From GWE2-40-63 sp041664345 (GTDB lineage: Bacteria; Bacteroidota; Bacteroidia; Bacteroidales; SZUA-534): a DNA stretch of 64,000 bases. The translations under genes were made by a program, and so were the position numbers. The notes under the pieces are model-generated. The model saw only the letters and a list, made by a program, of their open reading frames with translations, did no database searches and was not told the origin of the DNA. How positions within the stretch are numbered: position 1 is the first letter of the stretch; every line of letters begins with the position of its first letter. The stretch covers positions 124,001 to 188,000 of the forward strand of contig JBAYKX010000001.1 in assembly GCA_041664345.1 (NCBI GenBank), written 5' to 3'. Below, in pieces: positions 36,158 through 44,938 of this stretch.

Positions 36158-37615
36158 ATGAAAACAAAAACGCAGCTATTGGTTTCTACTTTATGTACAA
36201 AATTGTTCCTTTTGTTAGGATTTATATTCTTTAGCTTAACGGCAGGTGCAACAAAACCCGTTATTTCAAGCAATCCTTCTAATGAACCAAAATCCGGTAT
36301 GCAATTATGGCTCACTCTACCCGACCAGTCCGTGCTTTTTCAAAAACAACCCGTAGTCCTTAATTTCGAAAATAGTACCAATGAATGGGAAACCATTGAA
36401 GTTGATACGGCAGTTACTTACCAATCCATGGATGGATTTGGATATACCTTAACCGGAGGAAGTGCGCTGCTAATCAATTCCTTGGATGCTGAAACTAAAA
36501 AAGATTTGCTAATGGAGCTTTTTTCGACCCATGGCGATGGCATTGGTGTTAGTTACCTGCGCATTAGCATTGGCGCCTCCGATTTAAGCGATACGGTATT
36601 TACTTACGATGAAATGCCCACTGGTCAGACGGATGAGAAACTTGCTAATTTTTCAATCCATCGCGAAAAAGCCGACTTGATTCCACTTTTAAAGCAAATT
36701 CTGGAAATAGCTCCTGATTTAAAAATATTGGGTTCCCCCTGGACTGCGCCAACTTGGATGAAAACCAACAACAGCTATAAAGGAGGAAGCTTAAAGCTGG
36801 AATATTACAATGCGTATGCCCGATATTTTGTTAAGTATATACAAGCTATGGGAAAAGAAGGCATTCCCATTGATGCCATCACGGTGCAAAATGAACCACT
36901 GCATCCGGGGAATGTTCCGAGTATGTATATGGAAGCAACGGATCAGGCTCTGTTCATCAAGAATCATTTGGGTCCGATATTTCAGGAGGCTGCAATTTCC
37001 ACAAAAATAATTGTTTACGACCACAACGCTGACCGACCCGATTACCCTTTAACGATTCTAAATGATCCGGAGGCTAAAAAATACATTGATGGTTCAGCCT
37101 TTCATTTGTATGGTGGAAATGTAAGTGCATTGTCGGAGGTACACAACACACACCCCGATAAAAACGTCTATTTTACCGAGCAGTGGGTTGGTGGTCCCAG
37201 CAATTTTGGGGGTGATTTAGGCTGGCATATCGAAACCCTTATTATAGGTGCTCCAGGCAATTGGAGCCGTAATGTTCTGGAGTGGAAACTGGCTTCCGAT
37301 ACAAACTATTACCCTCATACCGATGGAGGTTGTACTAATTGTTTGGGAGCATTAACTATTTCCGATGGAGTATCGCGCAATGTGGCCTATTATATCATTG
37401 CTCATGCTTCAAAATTTGTTCGACCGGGTTCTGTCAGAATTAATTCGAATATGCCTGAAAAATTAAGCAATGTTGCGTTTATATCCCCCACAGGACAAAA
37501 AATTCTTGTTGTATTAAACAAAAGTGCCAATGCACAATCATTCAACATAAAATTTAATGGAAAGCAGGTTACTACTTCCTTGGAAAAAGGAGCCGTGGGA
37601 ACTTATGTTTGGTAA
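36158..37615 (+). CDS. Glycoside hydrolase family 30 (glucosylceramidase-like)
   Basis: A 485-residue secreted retaining glycosidase with a signal peptide (TKLFLLLGFIFFSLTAGA). The N-terminal strand and TIM barrel show YQSMDGFGYTLTGGSALLI, LRISIGASDLS and LGSPWTAPTWMKTN. The acid/base Glu lies in VQNEPLHPGN (about residue 245) and the nucleophile Glu in YFTEQWVGG (about residue 340). A short beta-sandwich closes the C-terminus (LSNVAFISPTGQKILVVLN). There is no T9SS sorting domain, so the enzyme should be periplasmic or soluble. The likely substrate is a beta-glucoside or related glycan; specificity is not decided by these motifs. No SusC/SusD pair is nearby. Confidence 0.92.
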   Translation: MKTKTQLLVSTLCTKLFLLLGFIFFSLTAGATKPVISSNPSNEPKSGMQLWLTLPDQSVLFQKQPVVLNFENSTNEWETIEVDTAVTYQSMDGFGYTLTGGSALLINSLDAETKKDLLMELFSTHGDGIGVSYLRISIGASDLSDTVFTYDEMPTGQTDEKLANFSIHREKADLIPLLKQILEIAPDLKILGSPWTAPTWMKTNNSYKGGSLKLEYYNAYARYFVKYIQAMGKEGIPIDAITVQNEPLHPGNVPSMYMEATDQALFIKNHLGPIFQEAAISTKIIVYDHNADRPDYPLTILNDPEAKKYIDGSAFHLYGGNVSALSEVHNTHPDKNVYFTEQWVGGPSNFGGDLGWHIETLIIGAPGNWSRNVLEWKLASDTNYYPHTDGGCTNCLGALTISDGVSRNVAYYIIAHASKFVRPGSVRINSNMPEKLSNVAFISPTGQKILVVLNKSANAQSFNIKFNGKQVTTSLEKGAVGTYVW

Positions 37616-37658
37616 GCATCTTTTTAGGACATCTGTTTTCGGAAAATGGATCATTTAC

Positions 37659-39605
37659 TTATCTGGAAACAATTTCAGGAATCACCGTTTTACAAGGCAC
37701 GGTTAGTGGTATTCTTTCTATGGTTACGATACTTGAGTCGAGTCCCCATGAATTGACATCACTGATACCAAAACGTTTAAAGAAATAATACAAGTTGATG
37801 ATTATTTTATCAAAATAAGGTAAATCAATTTGCTTTGATGCCCTGCGCTCAATCTGAACAATCCGGAAGTCCGTTTGAATATCATGCTTCCTCAGCGATG
37901 GGTACGGACTTATCAAATCAACAATCCCTTCTTTATTCAAATGGTTTAACACCTGTTTGAAGTAGTCGTTTATCCGGGGTTGCATTTTAAAGCCCATATA
38001 AAAATCAACCCGGATAATCTTTTTTGGAATCAGGTGAGTAACCTTATACTCCAAGGTGTATGGGTTATCCACAATGTCAACATGCAAAAACCAATAACAA
38101 TCGGCACGCTTAGGGGTACGGTTTAAAATGCTTTGAATGGCTTTGGCTTCAATATCGTTGCGGTTATCGGCATGAGTAGTGTACACCAGATGACTTGAAA
38201 ACTTTGGAATGGACTTATCGACACTTAAATCATTAATAATTGGTAAGTAATGATCTATTTTATCGAAGGTAATAAACCGGTTCCGGATACGGCGCCCCCT
38301 GAAAAGCACAAACATAATAATTGATAATAATGAGGCAACCATAATGGTAAACCAGCCACCATGCGAAAACTTATTCATGTTGGAGATTAAGAAAGAGCCC
38401 TCAATAATAAAATAACTCAATCCAAAAAAAGCCACAAACCACAACGATTTTTTCCGTAACATCAGATAATAAATCATCAAAACAGTGGTCATGAGCATGG
38501 TGATGGTGATGGATAAGCCATAAGCCGCCTCCATATTCGATGAACTTTGGAATAACAGTACAACTATGATGCATGAAACAAAAAGTAACCAATTAATGGC
38601 TGGTATAAACATTTGCCCTTTTGCACTCGATGGGTATTTAATCCTAATTTTAGGCCAAAAATTGAGCGAAATGGCTTCACTAATCAGGGTATAAGAACCG
38701 CTTATCATGGCCTGACTGGCAATAACGGCCGCAACGGTGGCTAATACAATGCCAAAAGGTAAAAACCATTCGGGCATCATGGCATAAAAAGGATTGATAG
38801 ATGGGTTGATTTTGTCTAGATTAGAAATAACCCATGCACCCTGTCCTAAATAATTAAGAATGAGGGCTGTTTTTACAAATCCCCAACTTATTCTAATATT
38901 GTGAATGCCACAATGACCCAAATCGGCATACAATGCTTCTGCCCCTGTAGTACAAAGGAAAACAGCCCCCAACAATAAAAATCCTTGTGGATAATGAGCT
39001 AATAAGTTGTAGGCATAGTAAGGATTAAACGCTTTTAAAACCTCAGGAAATACCAATAAGTTGATAAAACCCAGAGTTCCTAAAACAGAGAACCAAATAA
39101 ACATAATAGGGCCAAATGACTTACCAATAAAGGAGGTTCCAAATTGCTGAATAAAAAACAGACCGGTTATAATTAAAATTGCAATAGCTAGTACTGGTAT
39201 TCCATGGTTAATAAGTTTTAATCCTTCCACTGCTGATAATACTGTAATAGAAGGGGTAATTATACCATCGGCCAATAAAGTACTTCCACCAACAATTGCG
39301 AAAATGAACAACCATTTACGTTTACGACGTAACAAGGCAAAAAGCGAAAAAATACCTCCTTCTCCCCTATTATCGGCTTTTAAGGTAATCAAAACGTACT
39401 TTACCGTGGTTTGTAAGGTCAGCGTCCATATAATACAGGAAATTGCCCCCAGAATTAAATCAAGATTGGGCAAACCCCCTGCAGATAAGATGGCTTTCAT
39501 CACATATAAGGGAGATGTCCCTATATCTCCATAGATAATCCCTAACGAAATGATAACTCCAACTGCACTTAACTTTTTGAAATGATTTGAAGATTGAATC
39601 GCCAT
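37659..39605 (-). CDS. kup: Kup-family potassium uptake transporter
   Basis: A 648-residue polytopic inner-membrane protein with about 12 helices in the first 430 residues and a C-terminal cytoplasmic domain. Family signatures: VIISLGIIYGDIGTSPLYVMKAIL, NRGEGGIFSLFALLRR, GGSTLLADGIITPSITVLSAVEG and GAEALYADLGHCG. It imports K+ by proton symport. Length is normal. A full -7 box (TAACTTTG) lies 23 bases before the ATG, at 39628-39635. Confidence 0.95.
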   Translation of the reverse strand: MAIQSSNHFKKLSAVGVIISLGIIYGDIGTSPLYVMKAILSAGGLPNLDLILGAISCIIWTLTLQTTVKYVLITLKADNRGEGGIFSLFALLRRKRKWLFIFAIVGGSTLLADGIITPSITVLSAVEGLKLINHGIPVLAIAILIITGLFFIQQFGTSFIGKSFGPIMFIWFSVLGTLGFINLLVFPEVLKAFNPYYAYNLLAHYPQGFLLLGAVFLCTTGAEALYADLGHCGIHNIRISWGFVKTALILNYLGQGAWVISNLDKINPSINPFYAMMPEWFLPFGIVLATVAAVIASQAMISGSYTLISEAISLNFWPKIRIKYPSSAKGQMFIPAINWLLFVSCIIVVLLFQSSSNMEAAYGLSITITMLMTTVLMIYYLMLRKKSLWFVAFFGLSYFIIEGSFLISNMNKFSHGGWFTIMVASLLSIIMFVLFRGRRIRNRFITFDKIDHYLPIINDLSVDKSIPKFSSHLVYTTHADNRNDIEAKAIQSILNRTPKRADCYWFLHVDIVDNPYTLEYKVTHLIPKKIIRVDFYMGFKMQPRINDYFKQVLNHLNKEGIVDLISPYPSLRKHDIQTDFRIVQIERRASKQIDLPYFDKIIINLYYFFKRFGISDVNSWGLDSSIVTIERIPLTVPCKTVIPEIVSR

Positions 39606-39627
39606 TTTTTAAAGAATAAAACCCGGC

Positions 39628-39635
39628 AAAGTTAG
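39628..39635 (-). promoter_or_regulatory. Candidate -7 box for kup
   Basis: The minus strand reads TAACTTTG, a full TAnnTTTG match, 23 bases before the kup ATG. Confidence 0.45.
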
Positions 39636-39876
39636 GTGTATTCCTCTTAAATTATTCGCCTCAATAAAAATAATTGTTTTTGTAACGGAGTTCTTATAAC
39701 AAGCATACAATCTGTTTTCATCTAATAAATCAACAAATGCATACAAAAAGACCAATCTATTACTTATGCAAACGTTAACTTAAATTCATGGGAATTATTC
39801 GGAAAAGCCATTTTTCACTGATAGGATAACGTAGGTTAATAATTTCGATTTAGTATTTATACAATTTGAATAGTTG

Positions 39877-39884
39877 TACTTTTG
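39877..39884 (+). promoter_or_regulatory. Candidate -7 box for the MazG-type gene
   Basis: The plus strand reads TACTTTTG, a full TAnnTTTG match, 29 bases before the ATG at 39914. Confidence 0.45.
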
Positions 39885-39913
39885 AATCATAAACTTATGA
39901 TAAAACCTATTTT

Positions 39914-40255
39914 ATGATTAATCAAACACTTAGTATTCATGCAGCCCAACAGAAAGTGGATGAATGGATAAAAACCATCGGGGTGCGCTATTTTAGTGAA
40001 TTAACCAATATGACTATACTAACCGAAGAAGTGGGTGAATTGGCGCGTATTATGGCCCGCACTTATGGCGACCAATCGTTTAAAGAGTCGGATTTGAAGG
40101 GCAACCTTGCCGATGAAATGGCTGATGTATTATGGGTTCTAATATGTTTGGCAAATCAAACCGGGGTGAATTTAACCGACGCTTTTTTAAAAAACATAGA
40201 GAAGAAAACCCTCCGCGATGGAGAAAGACACCGGAATAATATCAAACTTCAATAA
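39914..40255 (+). CDS. MazG nucleotide pyrophosphohydrolase domain protein
   Basis: A 113-residue single-domain MazG protein. The metal-binding helices are TEEVGELARIMARTYGD (EEXXE) and LADEMADVLWVLICLANQTGV (EXXD). It resembles the Bacteroidetes short MazG family that hydrolyses NTPs or dNTPs to monophosphate and pyrophosphate. It converges on the microcompartment operon and shares a terminator with it. Confidence 0.9.
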   Translation: MINQTLSIHAAQQKVDEWIKTIGVRYFSELTNMTILTEEVGELARIMARTYGDQSFKESDLKGNLADEMADVLWVLICLANQTGVNLTDAFLKNIEKKTLRDGERHRNNIKLQ

Positions 40256-40260
40256 AAAGA

Positions 40261-40296
40261 AAAACCAGCCTGTTTTTTGGTAATAGGCTGATTTTG
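40261..40296. terminator. Hairpin terminator between MazG gene and BMC operon
   Basis: A stem CAGCCT/AGGCTG (40266-40271, 40285-40290) lies about 100 bp beyond deoC on the minus strand. Read on the minus strand it is followed by a U-rich tail (GTTTTTCTTTTT), so it probably ends the BMC transcript. On the plus strand the tail is weaker. Confidence 0.6.
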
Positions 40297-40394
40297 TATG
40301 ATGATTTATGGAAATACTAGCATTTTAATTGGCTAGGCCACATTTACTTTTATCTTCGAAAAATATTCAGTTAACCCTACTCCGTTTTTCCTGA

Positions 40395-41174
40395 TTAATA
40401 ATTTCCTTGAGCCTTTGCTCCTGTTATAACGGCAACACTTGAGCCGCAGCCAATTCTGCTGGCACCAGCTTGTATCAAAGCAATTGCTTGATTGTATTCT
40501 TTAATCCCTCCGCTCGCTTTAACTCCTATTTTTGGCCCTACAATACGCCGCATTAGCATAATATCGGCAACTGTTGCTCCGCCACCGCTAAATCCTGTGC
40601 TGGTTTTCACAAAGTCGGCTTCTGCTTTTTTTGCAATCTCACAGGCAATAACTTTCTCATCATCGGTCAACAGTACCGTTTCAATTATCACCTTTAAAAT
40701 CGTGTTTTTCCTACAAACCCGTTTTATTGCCCTGATATCCTCTTCAACTAATTTGTAATCCTTCGATTTTAGCGAACCTACATTAATTACCATATCCAAT
40801 TCATTCGCCCCGGCTTCGATGGCATTACTTGCTTCAAATGCCTTACTGCGGCTATCCATAGCACCTAAAGGAAACCCAATCACGGCACAAATTTTTATTC
40901 CTGAACCCCGTAGTTTTTTTGTGACATAAGGAACCCAGCTTGAATTTACACAAACCGAATAAAATTTGTATTGCACTGCTTCATCGCAAAGTTTGTCGAA
41001 TTGAGCTTTTGTAGCATCGGGCTTTAATAAGGTGTGGTCAATGAACCCTGCCAATTCTGACTGTGAAATAAACGGTCCGGAATGAGAATTCGATTCCTGT
41101 TGAACCTTCTTTATCCCTTCCAACCGGGACATTACCTCTTGAGTAATTTTGTCAACTAATTCTTTATGATCCAT
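40395..41174 (-). CDS. deoC: Deoxyribose-phosphate aldolase with N-terminal BMC targeting extension
   Basis: DeoC cleaves 2-deoxyribose-5-phosphate to glyceraldehyde-3-phosphate and acetaldehyde. The catalytic core (about residues 38-259) has FIDHTLLKPDATKAQ, the Schiff-base Lys in FVKTSTGFSGGGATV (about residue 189) and the second active-site Lys in GVKASGGIKEY (about 217). Residues 1-20 (MDHKELVDKITQEVMSRLEG) form an amphipathic helix followed by a Ser/Asn-rich linker. This is the form of an encapsulation peptide and is absent from housekeeping DeoC. It is the last gene of the BMC operon, 7 bp after the isomerase gene. In a microcompartment it would supply acetaldehyde to the aldehyde dehydrogenase. 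Confidence 0.95.
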   Translation of the reverse strand: MDHKELVDKITQEVMSRLEGIKKVQQESNSHSGPFISQSELAGFIDHTLLKPDATKAQFDKLCDEAVQYKFYSVCVNSSWVPYVTKKLRGSGIKICAVIGFPLGAMDSRSKAFEASNAIEAGANELDMVINVGSLKSKDYKLVEEDIRAIKRVCRKNTILKVIIETVLLTDDEKVIACEIAKKAEADFVKTSTGFSGGGATVADIMLMRRIVGPKIGVKASGGIKEYNQAIALIQAGASRIGCGSSVAVITGAKAQGNY

Positions 41175-41181
41175 GTTTTTG

Positions 41182-41658
41182 TTACAATTTTTCTATTGAC
41201 ATCATTTTATTAATCCTTGGCCAATGCCTTCCACCTTCAAACCTTGTTTTAAGCCACAATTTCGACATAGAACAAAGTTCATCCATAGTATGTTGTGCAG
41301 TCCCCAAAGTTAACACATTGGCACAATTATGTTCACGGCTGTTCAAAATAGTTTTTGGGCTCCAGCATAATGCCGCCCTGATACCATTTACTTTATTACA
41401 AACCATGCAAGAGCCAATTCCGGCAGCATCGAGCATAATCCCACGCTCACACTCGCCGGTAACCACTTTACGTGCAACCGCCAATGCAAAATCGGGATAA
41501 TCAACCTTTATTGTGCTGTTATTGGTTCCTACATCAATCACTTTATAACCAATCAACTGAAGATAGGACTTTATGGTTTCTTTTGCCTCGTAAGAGCCAT
41601 GATCAGCGCCAATGGCTACTCTCCGGACCTGATCATGCGTGTTAGCATTTTCGCTCAT
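41182..41658 (-). CDS. RpiB/LacA/LacB-family sugar-phosphate isomerase, atypical active site
   Basis: A 158-residue protein of the RpiB fold. It has AIGADHGSYEAKE (Asp19-His20), VDYPDFA, NKVNGIRAALC, SREHNCANVLTLG (His of the ring-opening site) and the C-terminal FEGGRHWPRI phosphate-binding motif. The RpiB catalytic base is Cys in the segment ILICGTGVG; here the aligned segment is IMLDAAGIG, with Asp77 in that position. Cysteines occur seven and ten residues later (SCMVC). It may therefore act on another sugar phosphate or use another base. Likely cargo of the microcompartment, together with DeoC. Confidence 0.9.
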   Translation of the reverse strand: MSENANTHDQVRRVAIGADHGSYEAKETIKSYLQLIGYKVIDVGTNNSTIKVDYPDFALAVARKVVTGECERGIMLDAAGIGSCMVCNKVNGIRAALCWSPKTILNSREHNCANVLTLGTAQHTMDELCSMSKLWLKTRFEGGRHWPRINKMMSIEKL

Positions 41659-41683
41659 TTATTTCAATTTACATTATAATTTT

Positions 41684-41953
41684 TCAACCAGCAATCTGAT
41701 CCACAATTCCTACAATCACGGTTTTAACAGTTAATGAGTCTGGTTCATTTAATATGGTGCGGGCTGAGTTCCCTTCATCTAAAACCAAAACAATATCTCC
41801 AACTCCTGCTTGCACTGCATCAATCGCCAACAAAGATTTTCCAATCAGGTTCCCATTGGTATCGATAGGTTGTACTATCAAAATCTTTTTCGATTCATAG
41901 CCTTTGGCTTTAATGGTGGAAACTACATTTCCTATAATTTTCGCTAATATCAT
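41684..41953 (-). CDS. BMC-P shell vertex protein (EutN/CcmL family)
   Basis: An 89-residue pentamer-forming vertex protein. It begins ILAKIIGNVVSTIKAKGYESKKILIVQPI, continues LLAIDAVQAGVGDIVLVLDEGNSART and ends VKTVIVGIVDQI, the complete EutN/CcmL pattern. Its start overlaps the stop of the previous BMC-P gene by 4 bp, and a strong GAGGAGGG Shine-Dalgarno lies inside that gene's end. It is the fourth BMC-P of the operon. Confidence 0.95.
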   Translation of the reverse strand: MILAKIIGNVVSTIKAKGYESKKILIVQPIDTNGNLIGKSLLAIDAVQAGVGDIVLVLDEGNSARTILNEPDSLTVKTVIVGIVDQIAG

Positions 41954-42225
41954 TTTCCCTCCTCAACCAGCATTTCATCAATAATTCCCATTATGGCAGT
42001 ATCGCAGGGGTTCATTATAGTTTCAATAACACGGCTCGCTTCGCGGCTTGTTTCATAATATACAAATTCACCGATGCCGCATTGTATGGTATCTGCCACA
42101 ACAATAGGATCGCCCACATTTGCCATTTTTTCATCCAACGGTTGCAGCAAGAGAAGTTTTACCCCTACCAACGATTCCACTTTTACGGTACTAACAACCC
42201 TCCCCAAAACTTTGCCAAATTTCAT
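41950..42225 (-). CDS. BMC-P shell vertex protein (EutN/CcmL family)
   Basis: From the chosen ATG (MKFGKVLGRVVSTVKVESLVG) the protein has 91 residues. An upstream in-frame start at 42267 would add 14 residues inside the aldehyde dehydrogenase gene and does not fit the family. Core motifs are VKLLLLQPLDE, ADTIQCGIGEFVYYETSREASR and DTAIMGIID. It starts 9 bp after the aldehyde dehydrogenase stop and is coupled by ATGA to the next BMC-P. Confidence 0.94.
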   Translation of the reverse strand: MKFGKVLGRVVSTVKVESLVGVKLLLLQPLDEKMANVGDPIVVADTIQCGIGEFVYYETSREASRVIETIMNPCDTAIMGIIDEMLVEEGK

Positions 42226-42233
42226 GGTTGCAA

Positions 42234-43649
42234 TTATATAATTCTGAAATAATCGACCAACGTACAACGCCGTTCCCTACTGAAAGTGCGGGCACGGGTA
42301 ACTCCTTCGCCTGTTGGGCTCGCAATGGTAAAAGATGCAAAACCCGCGCCACCAAAACCCAATCCGGCATAGCTGGGTCCGTTTTTAATAAAAATGGAGC
42401 AGTTCATCCTTTTGGCCATTTTACTCAATTTAGCAATATTTAACGAATGCATAATGGCGGTATGCCGGAATCCATGTTCACAAGCTACCGCAAGATCGAT
42501 GGCCGCATCCACATCCGATATGCGGACAATGGGCATTACAGGCATGAGCTGCTCAGTCCAGACTAAAGGGTGTTCTCTTCCCACTTCGCAAATCAACAAT
42601 CGTGTGGAAGCAGGAACCGTTATTCCAATTTCTTGGGCAATAAAGTCAGCATTTTTCCCCACATATTTTTTGTTTGCAGCTCCTTCGTGTCCAGGTCGTC
42701 CAGCATCTGAAATTATCAGTTCCGTAATCTTTTTTATTTGATCTCCGTTTAGTTCAAAGGCTCCGTTCTTCTTCATCTCCTCCTTTAATCTATCGGCCAC
42801 TGATGCAACTACCAACACTTCTTTTTCGCAAATGCAAATTACATTGTTATCGAAACTTGCGCCATCAACTATGTCTTTACCGGCTTTTGCAATATCCGCT
42901 GTTTCATCAACAACCACCGGAGGATTCCCCGGTCCTGCTGCAATCACTTTTTTTCCGCTGTTCATGGCAACATTCACATCCGCCGGTCCGCCTGTTACTA
43001 CAAGAATAGCAATTTTCTTGTGAGCCATCAATTCTTTTGCCGATTCAATGGTTGGTTCATCAATGCAAGTCAATAAGTTTTCAGGCCCACCAACTTCTAT
43101 GATTGCTTCATTTAACAGTTTAACCAAAAAGCAGGAAACTTTTTTAGCAGAAGGATGCGGATTAAAAACAACCGCATTACCGGCAGCTATCATACCTATG
43201 GAATTGCTAATAATGGTAGCTGTTGGATTCGTGCTGGGTGTTATGGAACCAATGACACCATAGGGTGCATTTTCGACCAAAGTGAACCCATGGTCGTCTG
43301 AAAAAGCTTCAGGAACAATATCTTCGGCCCCCGGTGTTTTATTAATAGCCAATTCATTTTTGAGCATTTTATCTTGCCAACGCCCCATTCCGGTTTCTTC
43401 ACTGGCCATTTTTGATAAAAGTTCATTGTTTGTCAATGAAACTTTTCTCATGTTTGCAATAATCTCCTTGCGTGTTTCAAGGCTTAGCTGAACAAACTCC
43501 TTATAAGCTAAATCGGAAGCATTAACCGCACTATCTAAATTCGAAAATATTCCTGCTCTCCCGCTCCCGGTCTCTTTTACAGGATTTAAATTCATGCCAT
43601 TGAGGACCTCTTCAACTAGCTGGCGTATATTTTGTTCTAAATTATCCAA
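42234..43649 (-). CDS. CoA-acylating aldehyde dehydrogenase of the microcompartment (PduP/EutE-like)
   Basis: A 471-residue aldehyde dehydrogenase that converts acetaldehyde (or another short aldehyde) plus CoA and NAD+ to acyl-CoA. The start codon appears to be TTG, supported by AGGAGG eight bases upstream. Residues 1-18 (DNLEQNIRQLVEEVLNGM) form an amphipathic helix followed by a linker, as in PduP targeting peptides. The core has APYGVIGSITPSTNP, NPHPSAKK, VVTGGPADVNVAM, AAGPGNPPVVVDE and the catalytic Cys region NNVICICEKEVLVV (about residue 270). C-terminal EHGFRHTAIMHS and GFASFTIASPTGEG are typical. It sits between shell genes and is probably lumenal. Confidence 0.95.
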   Translation of the reverse strand: MDNLEQNIRQLVEEVLNGMNLNPVKETGSGRAGIFSNLDSAVNASDLAYKEFVQLSLETRKEIIANMRKVSLTNNELLSKMASEETGMGRWQDKMLKNELAINKTPGAEDIVPEAFSDDHGFTLVENAPYGVIGSITPSTNPTATIISNSIGMIAAGNAVVFNPHPSAKKVSCFLVKLLNEAIIEVGGPENLLTCIDEPTIESAKELMAHKKIAILVVTGGPADVNVAMNSGKKVIAAGPGNPPVVVDETADIAKAGKDIVDGASFDNNVICICEKEVLVVASVADRLKEEMKKNGAFELNGDQIKKITELIISDAGRPGHEGAANKKYVGKNADFIAQEIGITVPASTRLLICEVGREHPLVWTEQLMPVMPIVRISDVDAAIDLAVACEHGFRHTAIMHSLNIAKLSKMAKRMNCSIFIKNGPSYAGLGFGGAGFASFTIASPTGEGVTRARTFSRERRCTLVDYFRII

Positions 43650-43664
43650 TGGGTTTTCCTCCTA

Positions 43665-44216
43665 TTACATAAAAAATGGTTTTGTTTCTTTATGAGGCTG
43701 TGGAATAATGGTATCCATGCACCACAAATTTTTTTCTTTGGCTACAGCAGTCCCTGCTTCCATGGCTGTTTCAATCGCATCGAGGCTTCCTATCATCTTT
43801 ACATACGATTTTCCACCAAATCCCACGGCAAGCCTGATTTCAATAATAGTAACCCCACCCCTTTTTGCTGCTTTATCGGCCGCCTCAATACTTGAAACCA
43901 CTGACAACGTTTCTGTTATTCCAATGGAATCCCAAATATCTGTTTTAATAATTTTACCAATGGCTGGAACTACAGAAGGATGTATCATGGGAAGGAATAA
44001 GGAGTCAACAATCCGGTCTTTTCCAATTTCAAATCCTTTGTGGAATGAATACTCCACCGATGCCACATCACCAGTAAAAACAATTAGATATTTTCCGGGA
44101 CATATAGTTTTGGCTTCAATAATTTCAATGGGTGCCAATTTTACCATTTCGTCGAGGGCTTTCATCCCCAGTGCCATGCTACTAAACTCCAATACACCTA
44201 AAACGGTCAATTCCAT
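43665..44216 (-). CDS. BMC-T shell protein (tandem BMC domains, PduT-like)
   Basis: A 183-residue protein with two tandem BMC domains forming trimeric hexagonal tiles. Domain 1 is VLGVLEFSSMALGMKALDEMVKLAPIEIIEAKTICPGKYLIVFTGDVASVEYS. Domain 2 is ETLSVVSSIEAADKAAKRGGVTIIEIRLAVGFGGKSYVKMIGSLDAIETAMEAG. Length and domain layout resemble PduT-type single-layer BMC-T. The Cys of TICPGKY lies at a position comparable to pore-proximal residues, so a metal or Fe-S ligand in the pore is possible but unproven. Spacing is 7 bp after the previous gene. Confidence 0.9.
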   Translation of the reverse strand: MELTVLGVLEFSSMALGMKALDEMVKLAPIEIIEAKTICPGKYLIVFTGDVASVEYSFHKGFEIGKDRIVDSLFLPMIHPSVVPAIGKIIKTDIWDSIGITETLSVVSSIEAADKAAKRGGVTIIEIRLAVGFGGKSYVKMIGSLDAIETAMEAGTAVAKEKNLWCMDTIIPQPHKETKPFFM

Positions 44217-44223
44217 GTCGTGG

Positions 44224-44511
44224 TTATTTCTTGTACACTATGGTCTCATTATCATCTATCAGGTCAATAATGCCCACAATTAAAGCATCAACTGGCTTAT
44301 TTACAGTACCGGGAGTTTCTCTGGCCGAAGTGCTTTCAGAAACAAAAACCAGTTCATCGTAACCCGCACCAACAATATCGAGAGCTACTAAATAGTCGCC
44401 TTTTTTATCGCCACGTTGATTTGTCTTTTCCACCAACAAATACCTAGCACCTTGAATGTTTATGCTATTTGAGCTACTAACCACTGTTCCAACAACTCTA
44501 CCTATCACCAT
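44224..44511 (-). CDS. BMC-P shell vertex protein (EutN/CcmL family)
   Basis: A 95-residue pentamer vertex protein: VIGRVVGTVVSSSNSINIQGARYLLVE, then GDYLVALDIVGAGYDELVFVSESTSAR, then VDALIVGIIDLID. The family pattern is complete. It lies 13 bp after the preceding BMC-P gene. The two are similar in sequence, suggesting duplication. Confidence 0.95.
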   Translation of the reverse strand: MVIGRVVGTVVSSSNSINIQGARYLLVEKTNQRGDKKGDYLVALDIVGAGYDELVFVSESTSARETPGTVNKPVDALIVGIIDLIDDNETIVYKK

Positions 44512-44524
44512 ACATGTTCAACTA

Positions 44525-44818
44525 TTAGTTCTTTTGGTATGTAAAACTGCCATCTTTTTCAATAAAATCAACAATTGCAATCACAGCCGAATCGGTAGGT
44601 TTTCCATCGGTTGCTTCGGTAAACCGCGCACTGCTGCCCGATACATAAAACACAATTTCCCCAACACCCGCTCCAACACTGTCCATAGAAACAACAAAAT
44701 CGTTTTTCCCTTGTAAGGTTACCGGATCTATTTTCTCTAGCAGAAGGAGTTTGATTCCCTCAATTTTTTGTGCTTTTTGGCTCGAAACAACGGTACCAAC
44801 AACTCTTGCTAAAATCAT
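44525..44818 (-). CDS. BMC-P shell vertex protein (EutN/CcmL family)
   Basis: A 97-residue vertex protein: ILARVVGTVVSSQKAQKIEGIKLLLLEKIDP, then FVVSMDSVGAGVGEIVFYVSGSSARFTEATDGKPTDSAVIAIVDFIE. Several such pentamers in one locus may allow vertices of different type. A 120-bp gap separates it from the upstream BMC-H gene, the longest gap inside the operon; no hairpin was recognised in it. Confidence 0.95.
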   Translation of the reverse strand: MILARVVGTVVSSQKAQKIEGIKLLLLEKIDPVTLQGKNDFVVSMDSVGAGVGEIVFYVSGSSARFTEATDGKPTDSAVIAIVDFIEKDGSFTYQKN

Positions 44819-44938
44819 AATTTAATTTTTATTCTGGATAAGGAAATGCTTTTTTGAGTTTGATATAGAGGAGAAAAGACTAATTCTGTTTTAATAAACA
44901 CCAGAATCGATTTTTAAATTTATCCTTATTTCACTTTT

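Larger units (their letters stand above)
39606..39913. other. Divergent promoter region between kup and the MazG-type gene
   Basis: 308 bp without genes. It carries -7 boxes in both directions (39628-39635 and 39877-39884). Nothing else was recognised. Confidence 0.45.

Noticed and set aside
43708..44283. Plus-strand 191-codon ORF over the BMC-T gene
   Set aside because: It is antisense to a well-supported BMC-T gene and runs into the next BMC-P gene; no recognisable motif.
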